A stretch of DNA of 64,000 nt from Streptomyces sp. NBC_01264 (GCF_026340675.1 NZ_JAPEOX010000001.1:930001-994000), one strand, 5' to 3'. Shown: positions 35,158-43,829, numbered from the stretch's first letter. The notes: generated by a model not told the origin, from the letters alone. Program-made: numbers and translations.

Positions 35158-36018
35158 ATGACCGATGTCGAACGCGTCGGGATCGTGGGGTGCGGCCTGA
35201 TGGGCTCCGGCATCGCCGAGGTCTGCGCCCGCGCCGGACGGGACGTGGTGGTCGTGGAGACGAGCCGGGCGGCCGCGGACGCCGGCCTGGAGCGGATCAC
35301 CCGCTCCCTGGCCCGTGCCACGGCCGCCGGGAAGCTGACCGCCGCCGAGCGCGACGCGGCGGCGGGCAGGATCACCATGACCACGGACATGGACGGGATG
35401 GCGGACCGGGACCTCGTCGTCGAAGCGGTGGCGGAGGACGAGCGGGCGAAGCTGGAGGTCTTCGCCCGGCTCGACCGCACGGTCGGGCGCGGGGACGCGG
35501 TCCTCGCGACGAACACCTCCTCCATCCCGGTCATCCGGCTGGCGGCGGCCACGTCCCGGCCCGAGCAGGTCGTCGGCCTCCACTTCTTCCAGCCCGTCCC
35601 GGTGCTCGCCCTGGTCGAGCTGGTGCCCTCCCTGCTGACCTCCGCGGAGACCGTCCGGCGCACGCGGGAGTTCGCCTCCGGCGTGCTGGGCAAGGAGGTC
35701 GTCCACGCCGAGGACCGGGCCGGGTTCGTGGTGAACGCGCTCCTCGTCCCGTACCTGCTGGCCGCCGTACGGATGGCCGCGTCGCGGACCGCCTCGGCCG
35801 AGGACATCGACCGGGCCATGACCCTGGGGTGCGCGCACCCGCTCGGGCCGCTGGCCCTGGCCGACCTGATCGGCCTGGACACCGTCCAGGCGATCGCCCG
35901 GTCGATGTACGCGGAGTACCGGGAGCCCCTGTACGCCCCGCCGCCCTTGCTGGCCCGGATGGTGGACGCGGGCCTGCTCGGCCGCAAGACCGGCCGGGGG
36001 TTCCACACCTATTCCTGA
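35158..36018 (+). CDS. 3-hydroxyacyl-CoA dehydrogenase
   Basis: A 286-residue NAD-dependent enzyme. GIVGCGLMGSGIAEVCARAG (residues 8-27) is the NAD motif, ATNTSSIPVIRLA and VGLHFFQPVPVLALVELVP carry active-site Ser and His, and AGFVVNALLVPYL and GCAHPLGPLALADLIGLD complete the C-terminal domain. Single-domain type related to 3-hydroxybutyryl-CoA dehydrogenase. The ATG at 35158 has GGGGAAG upstream; the frame before it consists of short GACGCATCC repeats. No enoyl-CoA hydratase or thiolase is in the window. Confidence 0.93.
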   Translation: MTDVERVGIVGCGLMGSGIAEVCARAGRDVVVVETSRAAADAGLERITRSLARATAAGKLTAAERDAAAGRITMTTDMDGMADRDLVVEAVAEDERAKLEVFARLDRTVGRGDAVLATNTSSIPVIRLAAATSRPEQVVGLHFFQPVPVLALVELVPSLLTSAETVRRTREFASGVLGKEVVHAEDRAGFVVNALLVPYLLAAVRMAASRTASAEDIDRAMTLGCAHPLGPLALADLIGLDTVQAIARSMYAEYREPLYAPPPLLARMVDAGLLGRKTGRGFHTYS

Positions 36019-36150
36019 CCGCGGTGCCCCGACGGCCCGATCGCTGACGCCCCATGCGCGAGGATGGGGTTCGGCGGGCCGGGCCGCCGGGGTCTTCCGC
36101 CCACCCGCGCATCCGATCCGACGGGTGCGCCGACACGGGGAGCAGCCAAC

Positions 36151-36786
36151 GTGACCAAGGCCGAGCGCGCACTCGAAACGCGGGAGCGAATCCTCAACGC
36201 CGCGTGCGAAGTGATCGCCGACATCGGTTTCGAGCACGTCAGCATGCGCAAGGTCGCCGAGCACGCCGGTGTCTCGAAGGCCCTGCTCCACTACCACTTC
36301 GACACCCGCGAGAAGCTCTTCGCCGAGGCGATGACGCACTCCTTCGCCAAGACCGGTACGGACACCGGCAGCGAGGACGAGACGCTCCCGGCCGCCGCCG
36401 TCCTGGCCCGCATCGTACGGAGCATGCTGCCCACGGACGCCGAGCTCCGCCAGGACTGGAAGCTCTGGCAGGAGCTGTGGGTGCGCGCCCTGCGCGACGC
36501 GGCGGCCCGGGAACTCGCCGTCGACCTGTACGACCAGCTGCACGCGTGGGTCACCGGAGTCGTGGAACGGGGTATCGCCGCGGGCGAGTTCACCGACTGC
36601 GACGTCGCCGAGGTGGGCACGCTGGTGCTGGCGCTGTGCGACGGCCTCGGCAACCGTCTGATGCTGGAGGACCCCCGCATCGACCTCCCCACGGCCCAGG
36701 CGACGATCTGGCGGGCGATCGCGCCGGCCCTCGGGATCGCCCCCGTCTTCCCGGAGGTCGCGGCGGGGATCTCCCCGGCGGTCTGA
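36151..36786 (+). CDS. TetR-family repressor, likely local regulator
   Basis: A 211-residue regulator. The HTH is ILNAACEVIADIGFEHVSMR, KVAEHAGVSKALLHYHFDTREKLF; the C-terminal domain resembles BetI-type TetR members. GTG at 36151 with GGGAG upstream; the longer frame lacks similarity. Last gene of the rightward series, 132 bp after the hydroxyacyl-CoA dehydrogenase. It is the best candidate to bind the two palindromes at 28273 and 28330 and so control both arms of the catabolic region; BetI-type members often sense quaternary amines or acyl-CoA. Confidence 0.85.
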   Translation: MTKAERALETRERILNAACEVIADIGFEHVSMRKVAEHAGVSKALLHYHFDTREKLFAEAMTHSFAKTGTDTGSEDETLPAAAVLARIVRSMLPTDAELRQDWKLWQELWVRALRDAAARELAVDLYDQLHAWVTGVVERGIAAGEFTDCDVAEVGTLVLALCDGLGNRLMLEDPRIDLPTAQATIWRAIAPALGIAPVFPEVAAGISPAV

Positions 36787-36830
36787 GAGGCCTCCCCGGC
36801 GGTCCGACGGCGCGGCCCCGCCGCGCGCCC

Positions 36831-38246
36831 TCACCGGGCGCGCGGCCATCCCGTACGCCGCCGGGAGGCGCGCGGCGCACGCCCGGACGGCAGGGTCGCG
36901 GCCAGACCGAAGACCACGGTGATCCGGGCGCCGCCGCGGGGCCCGCGCCCGATGCGCACCGAGCCGCCGGTCACGGACCCGGCCCTGCGGGCGATGTCGA
37001 GGCCGAGTCCCGAGGAGCCGGTGCTGCTTCCGCGGGAGAGTGCCTGGTCCGGTTCGGGGATGCCGGGACCCGCGTCCTCCACGACCAGTTCCACGGCCTG
37101 GGCGGTACGGGCGACGCGGACGGCGAACGCGGTGCCGGGCGGGGTGTGCCGGAAGACGTTGCCGATGAGCGCGTCCACCACGGCGGCGACGTCGTCCTCG
37201 GAGAGGCCGACGGCCGCGGGTTCCTGGGTGAGGTCGAGGGAACAGGGGCGGTTCTGCTGCTCCGCCAGGACCGCCCAGAAGGCGGTCCGGTGGCGCACGA
37301 CGTCCGCCGCCTCGCAGCGGGGTCCGGCCGGTCCCGGGTACGTGGCGTGGTGCGGCGTGACCGTGTCCGGGCCCGTTTCCGCGCCGAGCATGCCCTGCCC
37401 CATCGGGCCCACGGCGAGCGGGGTGCGGGCCGCGGTGATGATGGCCCGAAGTTCCGTTTCCAGGGCGCACACGGCGGCCTCGACCCTGGCCGACTCCGGT
37501 GAGCCGGCCATGCGTTCCGTCGCCAGGTGCAGGGCGGTCAGCGGGGTGCGCAGCCGGTGGGACAGGTCGGCGACCAGCTCGCGTTCGACGGCGAGCAGTT
37601 CGGTCATCCGGTGGGCCATGGTGTTGAAGGCGATGCCCGCCTCGCGCAGTTCCCTGGGTCCCATGGGGTCCACGCGGGCGTCCAGATTGCCCCGGCCCAG
37701 TGCCTGGGAGGCGTGGGCGAGCCTCTTGGAAGACCTGACGACCTTCGCGCCGAGGCGGTCGGCGACCAGGACGGACCCGCCGACCAGTCCGACGGCGAGG
37801 AGGACCATGACCGTCCAGGAGGCCGTGACCCCGCGGCTCAGCTCCTCTTCGGGGACGAAGTTCTCGATGACGGCGACCTGGTCCCCGGGCAGCACCACCG
37901 GCTGCAGGCAGATCCAGCCGCCGGGCATCCGCTGGGAGATGGACTCGCGGCCCTGCTGAGCCCGTTCGAGCAGGGCCGCCGGGGCCCGGGACGCGCCGAG
38001 GGCCGGCTCGTCCGGCAGGTGGACGACCACGTACTCGGCCGCGTCCAGGCTCGCGGCGGATTCCCGCAGGGCGGACGGATCCGTGGTCAGTGCCAGTACG
38101 GGGGCCAGGGCCGCGGCCCGCTGCTCGGCCGCGGTGACGCTCTGCTCCTTGACGAGCGACATCACCAGGGCGGCCAGCGGTATGAGGAAGGAGAGGGCGA
38201 CCATGGACGTGACGGCGAGCGCCACTCCGGCGAGCGAGCGTCTCAC
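36831..38246 (-). CDS. Sensor histidine kinase
   Basis: A 471-residue HK. TM1 about residues 10-32, an extracytoplasmic domain of about 105 residues with one Cys (GGWICLQPVVL, residue 113), TM2 about 141-163, HAMP, then the H-box LVADLSHRLRTPLTAL (His230). N-box IGNVFRHTPPG and G-boxes DAGPGIP and GSSGLGLDIARR are intact. GTG overlaps the regulator stop (GTGA). Its operon of thiol-redox proteins suggests it senses envelope redox or secretion stress; this is inference. Confidence 0.88.
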   Translation of the reverse strand: MRRSLAGVALAVTSMVALSFLIPLAALVMSLVKEQSVTAAEQRAAALAPVLALTTDPSALRESAASLDAAEYVVVHLPDEPALGASRAPAALLERAQQGRESISQRMPGGWICLQPVVLPGDQVAVIENFVPEEELSRGVTASWTVMVLLAVGLVGGSVLVADRLGAKVVRSSKRLAHASQALGRGNLDARVDPMGPRELREAGIAFNTMAHRMTELLAVERELVADLSHRLRTPLTALHLATERMAGSPESARVEAAVCALETELRAIITAARTPLAVGPMGQGMLGAETGPDTVTPHHATYPGPAGPRCEAADVVRHRTAFWAVLAEQQNRPCSLDLTQEPAAVGLSEDDVAAVVDALIGNVFRHTPPGTAFAVRVARTAQAVELVVEDAGPGIPEPDQALSRGSSTGSSGLGLDIARRAGSVTGGSVRIGRGPRGGARITVVFGLAATLPSGRAPRASRRRTGWPRAR

Positions 38247-38974
38247 CGCGGCGCCACCAGCTTGATGCCGACGCCGCGGACGGTCAGCAGGTAGCGCGGG
38301 GCCGCCGCGCGTTCGCCGAGCTTGCGGCGCAGCGAGGACAGGTGCACGTCGACGGTCTGGTCGTCGACGTAGGGTTCGCGCCAGACCTCGGTCAGCAGCC
38401 GCCGTTTGGAGACGACCTGGCCGCAGTGGTGGGCGAGGAAGGCCAGGAGGTCGAACTCGCGGCGGGTCAGCCGGAGCTCGCGGCCGGACAGGTACGCGGT
38501 GCGCGCCCCGGGGTCCACCGCCAGCTCGCCCACGGTGGTGGGGCGCAGCGGTTCGGCCGCGGGCACCGGCCGCGAACCCGGGACACCGTGGGCGGGATGG
38601 GCGGGCGGCAGGTGGTTGGTGCGCCGCAGGACGGCGGAGAGGCGTGCGATGAGCTGTCCCCCGGAGAAGGGTTTGACCAGGTAGTCGTCGGCGCCCGCGT
38701 TGAGGAGCCGGATGATTTCCGCTTCGTCGTCGCGGGCGGTGGCCACCAGGACGGGAACGGAGGAAATGCCCCGGATCATGCGCAATGCGTCTCCTCCGTC
38801 CAGATCGGGCAGTCCCAGGTCGAGGACCACCGCGTCGACGGGCGACTGGGTGACCTCGCGCAGGGCTCCGAACCCGTCGCCCGCGCTGCGTACGGCATAG
38901 CCGTGCTCCGCCAGGACTTCGATGAGGGACTGGCGGATACTGGGGTCGTCTTCGACGACCAGGACGCTCGGCAT
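38243..38974 (-). CDS. OmpR/PhoB-type response regulator
   Basis: A 243-residue regulator. The receiver has acidic EDD (8-10), phospho-acceptor Asp52 (AVVLDLGLPDLDGG) and Lys in LVKPFSGGQ. A Pro-rich linker leads to a winged-helix DNA-binding domain: LTRREFDLLAFLAHHCGQVVSKRRLL and DDQTVDVHLSSLRRKLGE. ATG at 38974 has AAGGTG upstream; a GTG two codons earlier is possible. Precedes and overlaps its kinase. May recognise the direct-repeat motif at 41972 and 43807. Confidence 0.9.
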   Translation of the reverse strand: MPSVLVVEDDPSIRQSLIEVLAEHGYAVRSAGDGFGALREVTQSPVDAVVLDLGLPDLDGGDALRMIRGISSVPVLVATARDDEAEIIRLLNAGADDYLVKPFSGGQLIARLSAVLRRTNHLPPAHPAHGVPGSRPVPAAEPLRPTTVGELAVDPGARTAYLSGRELRLTRREFDLLAFLAHHCGQVVSKRRLLTEVWREPYVDDQTVDVHLSSLRRKLGERAAAPRYLLTVRGVGIKLVAPR

Positions 38975-39001
38975 GGGCACACCTTAGGTGAACGTTCGTT
39001 C

Positions 39002-39562
39002 CTATCGGTTGCCGAAGGCCGGACCCTCGTCCGTGACCTGCAGGTGGACCGGGCGGTCGGAGACCGGAATGGTACAGCCCTCCTGCGCACTGCAGCTCGC
39101 GTACCCGAGGAGTACGGTCGCGTCCCCGTTGCCGTCGAGGCGGACGGGGAGGGTGGTGGTGACCGGGCCGTCCGGGTAGACGGGGACCGGGGCGTCGACG
39201 CCGGGCACGCTGATCGTCCGTACGTCCGCCGCGGCCGTCAGCTTCCCGTCCGCCCGCAGGACGCCGGTGACGTCCAGCGAGGTGGGCCGGCCGACGCCCT
39301 CTATTCCGGTGGCCGGCAGATCGGTGCTGTAGAGGTGGAACCCCTTCTCCTCGGGGGTGAAGACCGCGGTCAGGGTGGCCTTCGGCGGCTGCCATTGCGA
39401 GACCGAGAGCGTGACGGTGACCCCGTTCTCGGTGAAGCTCGTCTTGGGCGCCGGGGCGGTCTCCGCGGGCTGCCCGCCGCAGGCCGTGAGCGCGGTCAGG
39501 GTGAGCAGGGCGGCGGCGAGGCGGGCCTTGCGGGAGTGGTGCGCGTACGGGGGCACGTTCAT
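39002..39562 (-). CDS. DsbD-alpha-like lipoprotein
   Basis: A 186-residue lipoprotein with lipobox ALTACGG (Cys28). The mature domain matches the N-terminal domain of DsbD: VFTPEEKGFHLYSTDLPA, then TTTLPVRL and a Cys pair in LLGYASCSAQEGCTIPVSDRP (Cys-x5-Cys, like DsbD-alpha). It would accept electrons from CcdA and pass them to exported proteins. It sits between ccdA and the two-component genes, consistent with a split DsbD. Confidence 0.75.
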   Translation of the reverse strand: MNVPPYAHHSRKARLAAALLTLTALTACGGQPAETAPAPKTSFTENGVTVTLSVSQWQPPKATLTAVFTPEEKGFHLYSTDLPATGIEGVGRPTSLDVTGVLRADGKLTAAADVRTISVPGVDAPVPVYPDGPVTTTLPVRLDGNGDATVLLGYASCSAQEGCTIPVSDRPVHLQVTDEGPAFGNR

Positions 39563-39620
39563 GGCGGTGCTTTCGTCGGGGAGGCAGGTAGGGGAGGTGA
39601 GGTGAGGGAGAGGAAGGGCT

Positions 39621-40364
39621 CTAGACGGCCGCCGTGTAGGCCGCGCTCCACAACTGGAGCCGGTACACGAGGTCGTTCCACACGCCCGTGGCCAGCAGCA
39701 CGCCGACGAGGACGAGCATGGCGCCGCCGGTCCGCAGGACCCACTGGTAGTGCCGTTTGACCAGGCCGAAGGCGCCCAGTGCCCGGCGGAAGGCCAGGGC
39801 GGCCAGGAGGAACGGCAGGCCCAGCCCGAGGCAGTAGGCCGCCATCAGCAGGGCCCCGCGGGCCGCGCTGGCCTCGCTCCAGGCGAGCGCCTGTACGGCG
39901 GCCAGCGTCGGGCCGATGCACGGGGTCCACCCGACCGCGAACACCGCCCCCAGCAGCGGGGCGCCCGCCAGGCCGAGCACGGGCCGCCGGTGGCTGCGCA
40001 GCTCCCGCTGCGTGAAACCCGGCAGGAAGCCCATGAAGGACAGCCCCATCAGCACGGTGAAGACGCCGAGCACCTGGGTGACGACCTCCTGGTGGGCCAG
40101 CAGGGTGCGGCCGAAGTACCCGAACAGGGCGCCGCCGGAGACCAGTACGGCCGTGAAGCCGAGGACGAACAGCGCCGCGCCGGCGGCCATGCGGCCGCGC
40201 TGCCCACCGCGGGCGTCCGCCAGGTCGGAGACCGACAGGCTGGTCACGTAGCTGAGGTAGCCCGGTACGAGCGGCAGTACGCACGGCGAGAGGAACGAGA
40301 CCAGCCCCGCGAAGAACGCCACGGGGGCGGCCACGAGCAGCGCCCCGTGGAGGAGTTCCGTCAT
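39621..40364 (-). CDS. ccdA: CcdA-type membrane thiol transporter
   Basis: A 247-residue protein with six TM segments. The redox-active cysteines lie in FLSPCVLPLVPGYLSYV (Cys28) and VGWTPCIGPTLAAV. It carries reducing equivalents across the membrane from cytoplasmic thioredoxin to extracytoplasmic thiol proteins (cytochrome c maturation or disulfide repair). ATG overlaps the TlpA-like stop (ATGA). Confidence 0.92.
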   Translation of the reverse strand: MTELLHGALLVAAPVAFFAGLVSFLSPCVLPLVPGYLSYVTSLSVSDLADARGGQRGRMAAGAALFVLGFTAVLVSGGALFGYFGRTLLAHQEVVTQVLGVFTVLMGLSFMGFLPGFTQRELRSHRRPVLGLAGAPLLGAVFAVGWTPCIGPTLAAVQALAWSEASAARGALLMAAYCLGLGLPFLLAALAFRRALGAFGLVKRHYQWVLRTGGAMLVLVGVLLATGVWNDLVYRLQLWSAAYTAAV

Positions 40365-40990
40365 GCCGCCTCCTCCGCGACGCGGGCGATCAAGGGGCTC
40401 AGTTCCTCGTCGGTGACCGCGCCCCCGATGCTCACGGCGATCCGGCCGCGGCGGTCGATCACCAGCGTCGAGGGGATGGTCTGCGGGTTGAGGAGCGCGG
40501 GCGGAAAGCGGAGCAGGAGTTCGCCGGTGGGGTCGTGGAGGCTGGGGAACCCCAGGCCGTGCGCGCGTACGAAGGACCGCGCCGCCGCGCGGTCCGGGTC
40601 GCGGGTGTTGATCCCGAGGAACCGGACGCCCTGCGCGCGGGTCTGCCCGCTGAGCCGCTCGAGGTCGTCGGCCTCCGCCCGGCAGGGCCCGCACCACGAT
40701 CCCCAGACGTTGAGGACGACGACCTGGCCCCGGAACTCGGCGAGACCGACCGGCTTTCCGTCCAGGTCCGCGCCCGTCAGCACGGGTGCCTGCGGCCGGA
40801 CCCCGGGGTCCACGACCGCGGCTGCGGACATGGGCCTGACCGCGGCGCTCCCCGGACCGGTCGGCGCCCCGCTGCCGTCGCCTCCGTCGCCGCCGGAGGC
40901 GGCGCCCGCAGCGGCGTAGAGGCACCCGGCGAGCGCCACCGCGAGGCCCGCACCGGCCAGGGCCGTGGAGCGCGGGGGCCTTGGCCTCAT
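40361..40990 (-). CDS. TlpA/ResA-like thiol-disulfide lipoprotein
   Basis: A 209-residue protein. Lipobox AVALAGC (Cys23), a Gly/Ala-rich linker, then a thioredoxin fold with the active site NVWGSWCGPCRAEADDL (Cys100, Cys103) and cis-Pro NPQTIPSTLVIDRRG. Membrane-anchored oxidoreductase receiving electrons from CcdA. Its start overlaps the stop of the next-upstream thioredoxin gene. Confidence 0.9.
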   Translation of the reverse strand: MRPRPPRSTALAGAGLAVALAGCLYAAAGAASGGDGGDGSGAPTGPGSAAVRPMSAAAVVDPGVRPQAPVLTGADLDGKPVGLAEFRGQVVVLNVWGSWCGPCRAEADDLERLSGQTRAQGVRFLGINTRDPDRAAARSFVRAHGLGFPSLHDPTGELLLRFPPALLNPQTIPSTLVIDRRGRIAVSIGGAVTDEELSPLIARVAEEAA

Positions 40991-41805
40991 GACGCCCACT
41001 GCCGGAGGAAGGCGCCGAGGCCGGCCGAGGTCAGGGCGGGGTTGCCGGTGACGTGGGTGTCGGTGCGCACCGTGCCGGACGCCGAGACCACGACCAGGAC
41101 GGGCATCTTGTACGTCCCGCCCGAGGGGCTGTACTTGCGCAGGAGGGCGGAGTTGGCGGAGCTGTTGCCGCCGATGTCCACCTTGACCAGGTGGTACGAG
41201 GCTCCGAGGAGCGATGCCGTCTGCGGCTGGGCGAACACCTTGTCGGCGGCCTTGCAGTTGCCGCACCAGTTGGCGCCGAAGTCGAGCAGCACCGTCCGGC
41301 CGTCGGCCTTGGCCGCGCGCAGCGCCGCGTCGATCAGCTTCTGCGCGTCGGCCGAGCTGTCGTAGCCGGGGCCGGGTATCCGGGCCGCCGGGGCGGGCGC
41401 GGCGGAGGTGCGGGACGGCTTGGGGGCGGGCTTGGCGGGCTGGGCGGGCTTGGCGCGCGAGGAGGCGGGCGAGGCGCCGGCCGGGGTACCGGCCGACGCG
41501 GACGCCGACGGCGGCGCGGACGACGCGGCGGACGCGGTCGGGGACGCCGGGGACGCCTCGGCGGACGCGGACTCCGTCGCGGCCCCGGGGCTCTGCAACG
41601 GCTGTCCGGCCGCGGCGGGCGCCGCGGCACCGGCGGACTGGGCGGACGGACCGCACGCCGCGGTCAGCCCGACGGCGACCACGGCCGCCGCCACCAGGGG
41701 CAGCCGCACGGCCAGGGGGGCCGCGGAACGCGGGCGCGGCGTGCGGCGGGTGGCACGGTCGGGTCTGAGTATGCGAGAAGTCAAGGCGAAGACACCCCAG
41801 GGCAC
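40987..41805 (-). CDS. Exported thioredoxin-like protein with long Ala/Ser/Pro linker
   Basis: A 272-residue protein. Hydrophobic segment with lipobox-like VAVGLTAACGPSA, then about 110 residues of Ala/Ser/Pro/Lys, then a thioredoxin domain (LLDFGANWCGNCKAADKVFA, KMPVLVVVSASGTV). WCGNC is the active site. Start uncertain: GTG at 41805 is given; a TTG at 41784 also keeps the leader. First gene of the redox operon: 41805 down to 36831 is six genes with overlaps or short gaps. The shared motif lies about 170 bp upstream. Confidence 0.8.
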   Translation of the reverse strand: MPWGVFALTSRILRPDRATRRTPRPRSAAPLAVRLPLVAAAVVAVGLTAACGPSAQSAGAAAPAAAGQPLQSPGAATESASAEASPASPTASAASSAPPSASASAGTPAGASPASSRAKPAQPAKPAPKPSRTSAAPAPAARIPGPGYDSSADAQKLIDAALRAAKADGRTVLLDFGANWCGNCKAADKVFAQPQTASLLGASYHLVKVDIGGNSSANSALLRKYSPSGGTYKMPVLVVVSASGTVRTDTHVTGNPALTSAGLGAFLRQWAS

Positions 41806-41971
41806 GGTTCGGAGTACGGAAGCGCGAAACGCCTTCCGGATCGGTGGAGCCGATGGCACGGCGGCTCGGCGGCTCCTCGGGGGTGCCGGGGCAGTCGTTG
41901 CCCGGGCACCGAAGGCCGTTCGGCTGAGGCGAGCATAGGACCGCCGGGGGCCGCCGGAACCGGCTGGGCGC

Positions 41972-41994
41972 GATCTTGAGGTTCCCCTAAGGAA
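41972..41994 (-). promoter_or_regulatory. Conserved 23-bp motif upstream of the redox operon
   Basis: This matches the element at 43807-43829 in 18 of 23 positions without gaps. Its core is CTT-n-A-n-G, then CCC-n-TAAGGAA, giving two half-sites about 11 bp apart as OmpR-type regulators prefer. It lies about 167 bp before the proposed thioredoxin-like start. Confidence 0.55.
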
Positions 41995-42091
41995 CAGCTC
42001 ACCTTCCGCTTCACCGGGGTTCGGGTGAGAGGCGTACACAAGGGGGCGAACGCCCTGAAAAGGGATCAGAAGGATTAGCAGGACCAAGGGA

Positions 42092-42655
42092 TCAGAAGGA
42101 CGTCTCGCGCACGCTGGCCTTCGCCGACGGGGTGATCGTCGCCGTGATCACCGAACGGTGGTCCGCGCCGGTGAACGTGACGGCCAGGGTGTCGTCCGCG
42201 GTCTGTGACGTGGCGGCCTTGTATCCCCGGCCGGGTACCGCCGAGATCAGGCACACGCCACGGCTGCCGTAGCGCACGGTGACCTTGCCGCCCTCCGAGG
42301 GGACGGTGTGCAGGCCGAATCCGCCCCCGTTGCAGTCGACGGACAGTTTGGGGGGCGTCGTACGGGGCGTTGCCGTCGGGGACTTCACGGAGGCGGGCGT
42401 CGAAGCCGGGGGCGACGACCGCTCGGTCGCGACGGGCGAACCGGCGCCGGTGGGGCCCGGGGACTGCGGGCTCGGCGACGGGTCCGGGGCGGCCGTCCAG
42501 GCCGGCGGCGTCTCGATGACCACGGGGGCGGACCGCGCGACCGGGGGCGTGTGCCTGGTCGAACCGACGACGAACTGGACCGTGCCGAGCACGGCGGTCA
42601 CGCTGGCGGCCGTGCACGACAGCCATATGAGCAGGTAGCGCGGAATTCGGGGCAC
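42092..42655 (-). CDS. Single-TM exported protein, unknown
   Basis: A 187-residue protein with an N-terminal TM or signal anchor (LLIWLSCTAASVTAVLGTVQF), a Ser/Pro/Thr-rich stalk and a C-terminal domain (LSVDCNGGGFGLHTVPSEGG; GVCLISAVPGRGYKAATSQT) with two cysteines likely in a disulfide. No family recognised. GTG start at 42655. Lies between the CAP gene and the redox operon, on the same strand. Confidence 0.65.
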   Translation of the reverse strand: MPRIPRYLLIWLSCTAASVTAVLGTVQFVVGSTRHTPPVARSAPVVIETPPAWTAAPDPSPSPQSPGPTGAGSPVATERSSPPASTPASVKSPTATPRTTPPKLSVDCNGGGFGLHTVPSEGGKVTVRYGSRGVCLISAVPGRGYKAATSQTADDTLAVTFTGADHRSVITATITPSAKASVRETSF

Positions 42656-42846
42656 GGCCCCATAGTGGCCGACCCGCTCGGCCGCCCGTCACCGCCTCCC
42701 CCGTAACGGACCCGGGCCGTCGGCCGGCCCGTGGGGCGGCCCGCGAACTGCCCCCGGATGTGCGGGCAACGCCGACGTCCCCCTGACCCGCGTACGGGTC
42801 GGAGGACGACGTGTGGGGGCCCCGTGGGTGCGGGGGCGGGGGCGGG
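42656..42846. other. Spacer upstream of the single-TM protein gene
   Basis: 191 bp between the start of the gene at 42092-42655 and the repeat after the CAP gene stop. GC-rich, no ORF or palindrome of note. Confidence 0.35.
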
Positions 42847-42886
42847 TTCCTTGTTCCCTGTTCTTGTTCCCTGTTCCTTGTTCCTA
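42847..42886. repeat. Short GGGAACA-type repeats after the CAP gene
   Basis: About six degenerate units (TTCCTTG/TTCCCTG on the plus strand) abut and slightly overlap the CAP gene stop codon. Probably slippage-prone low complexity; no function assigned. Confidence 0.6.
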
Positions 42887-43726
42887 CCTGGCCGTTCCGA
42901 AGTCCTGCGTCCACCAGGGGCCGCCGTCGCCCTTGTGGAAACCTATGCCGATCTCCCGGAAGCCGCAGTTGAGGATGTTGGCCTTGTGGCCGGGGCTGTT
43001 CATCCACGCCTTCATCACCGCGGCGGCGTCCGCCTGGCCGCGGGCTATGTTCTCGCCCAGGCGGGACCAGCCGTATCCGGCGGCCTCGACGCGGCTGGTC
43101 ATGGTGGACCCGTCGGGCCCGGTGTGGGACATGACCCCGCTGCGGGCCATGGTGTCGCTGTACGCCCGTGCCGCGGCGCTCAGTTTCGCGTTCGTGGCCA
43201 GCGCACCGCACCCGGCCGCGGCCCGCTCCTTGTTGACCAGGGCGAGGACCGCGGACTCCACGGCGGAGGAACCCGAGGAGCCGGAGGAACCGCCCGAACC
43301 GCCCGAACCGCCGCCGGTGGTAGTGGTACCGGTGGACGTACGGGTGGGCTTCGGCTTGGGCTTCGCGGCCGGGGCCGCGGGAGCCGGGCGGCTCTCCGTC
43401 GCCGACTTCGCGGGGGCGGCGGATCCCGTGGGGTCGGTCCCGGCCGCCGCCGACGGCATCGCGCCCGTCGCGGACGCGGTGTCGGCGGAGGGTGCGGGTG
43501 CGGAGGGCGTGGAGGACGGGGATTCCGCCGACGGCTGACCACCGGAGACCACCGCCCGGGCCTTCGCCCCGGAGCCACCTGCCCCGTCGTCGGAGGCCGC
43601 TACCGCGACCCCGACCGCCACCACCGCACCCGCCGCGGTGAGGGACAGCACGATGCGCGTGCGCACCGTCTTCTTCCGTCGCGCCTCGACGCGGGACGGA
43701 GTTCCGGGGGTTCTGCTGCGGCTCAT
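42884..43726 (-). CDS. Exported CAP/SCP-domain protein
   Basis: A 280-residue protein. Signal or anchor VRTRIVLSLTAAGAVVAVGVAVAA, a long Ser/Ala/Pro linker with a GSGGSSGSSGSS stretch, then a CAP domain (VLALVNKERAAAGCGAL, GVMSHTGPDGSTMTSRVEAAGYG, LGENIARGQAD, WMNSPGHKANILN, EIGIGFHKG). The ATG at 43726 is chosen because it opens the leader. Bacterial CAP proteins (YkwD-like) are extracellular with unclear chemistry. Its upstream region carries the motif shared with the redox operon. Confidence 0.88.
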   Translation of the reverse strand: MSRSRTPGTPSRVEARRKKTVRTRIVLSLTAAGAVVAVGVAVAASDDGAGGSGAKARAVVSGGQPSAESPSSTPSAPAPSADTASATGAMPSAAAGTDPTGSAAPAKSATESRPAPAAPAAKPKPKPTRTSTGTTTTGGGSGGSGGSSGSSGSSAVESAVLALVNKERAAAGCGALATNAKLSAAARAYSDTMARSGVMSHTGPDGSTMTSRVEAAGYGWSRLGENIARGQADAAAVMKAWMNSPGHKANILNCGFREIGIGFHKGDGGPWWTQDFGTAR

Positions 43727-43806
43727 GCCTGGGGACCTCTCGGCGAGAAGGGGAGACGGTTCCCTGACCCTAGGGTGGTGACCAGCGGAAATGGCGATCC
43801 GGAGGC

Positions 43807-43829
43807 GTTCTTCAAGGTCCCTTAAGGAA
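43807..43829 (-). promoter_or_regulatory. Conserved 23-bp motif upstream of the CAP gene
   Basis: Second copy of the element at 41972-41994 (18/23 identical). It includes a TTAAGG core and lies about 81 bp before the CAP start, within the 182-bp divergent spacer. Confidence 0.55.

Noticed and set aside
36831..39395. Minus-strand frame running through the HK, RR and lipoprotein genes as one 854-residue protein
   Set aside because: Only the part from 38246 down is the HK; the rest is off-frame residues of the RR and lipoprotein genes, which have their own starts and motifs.
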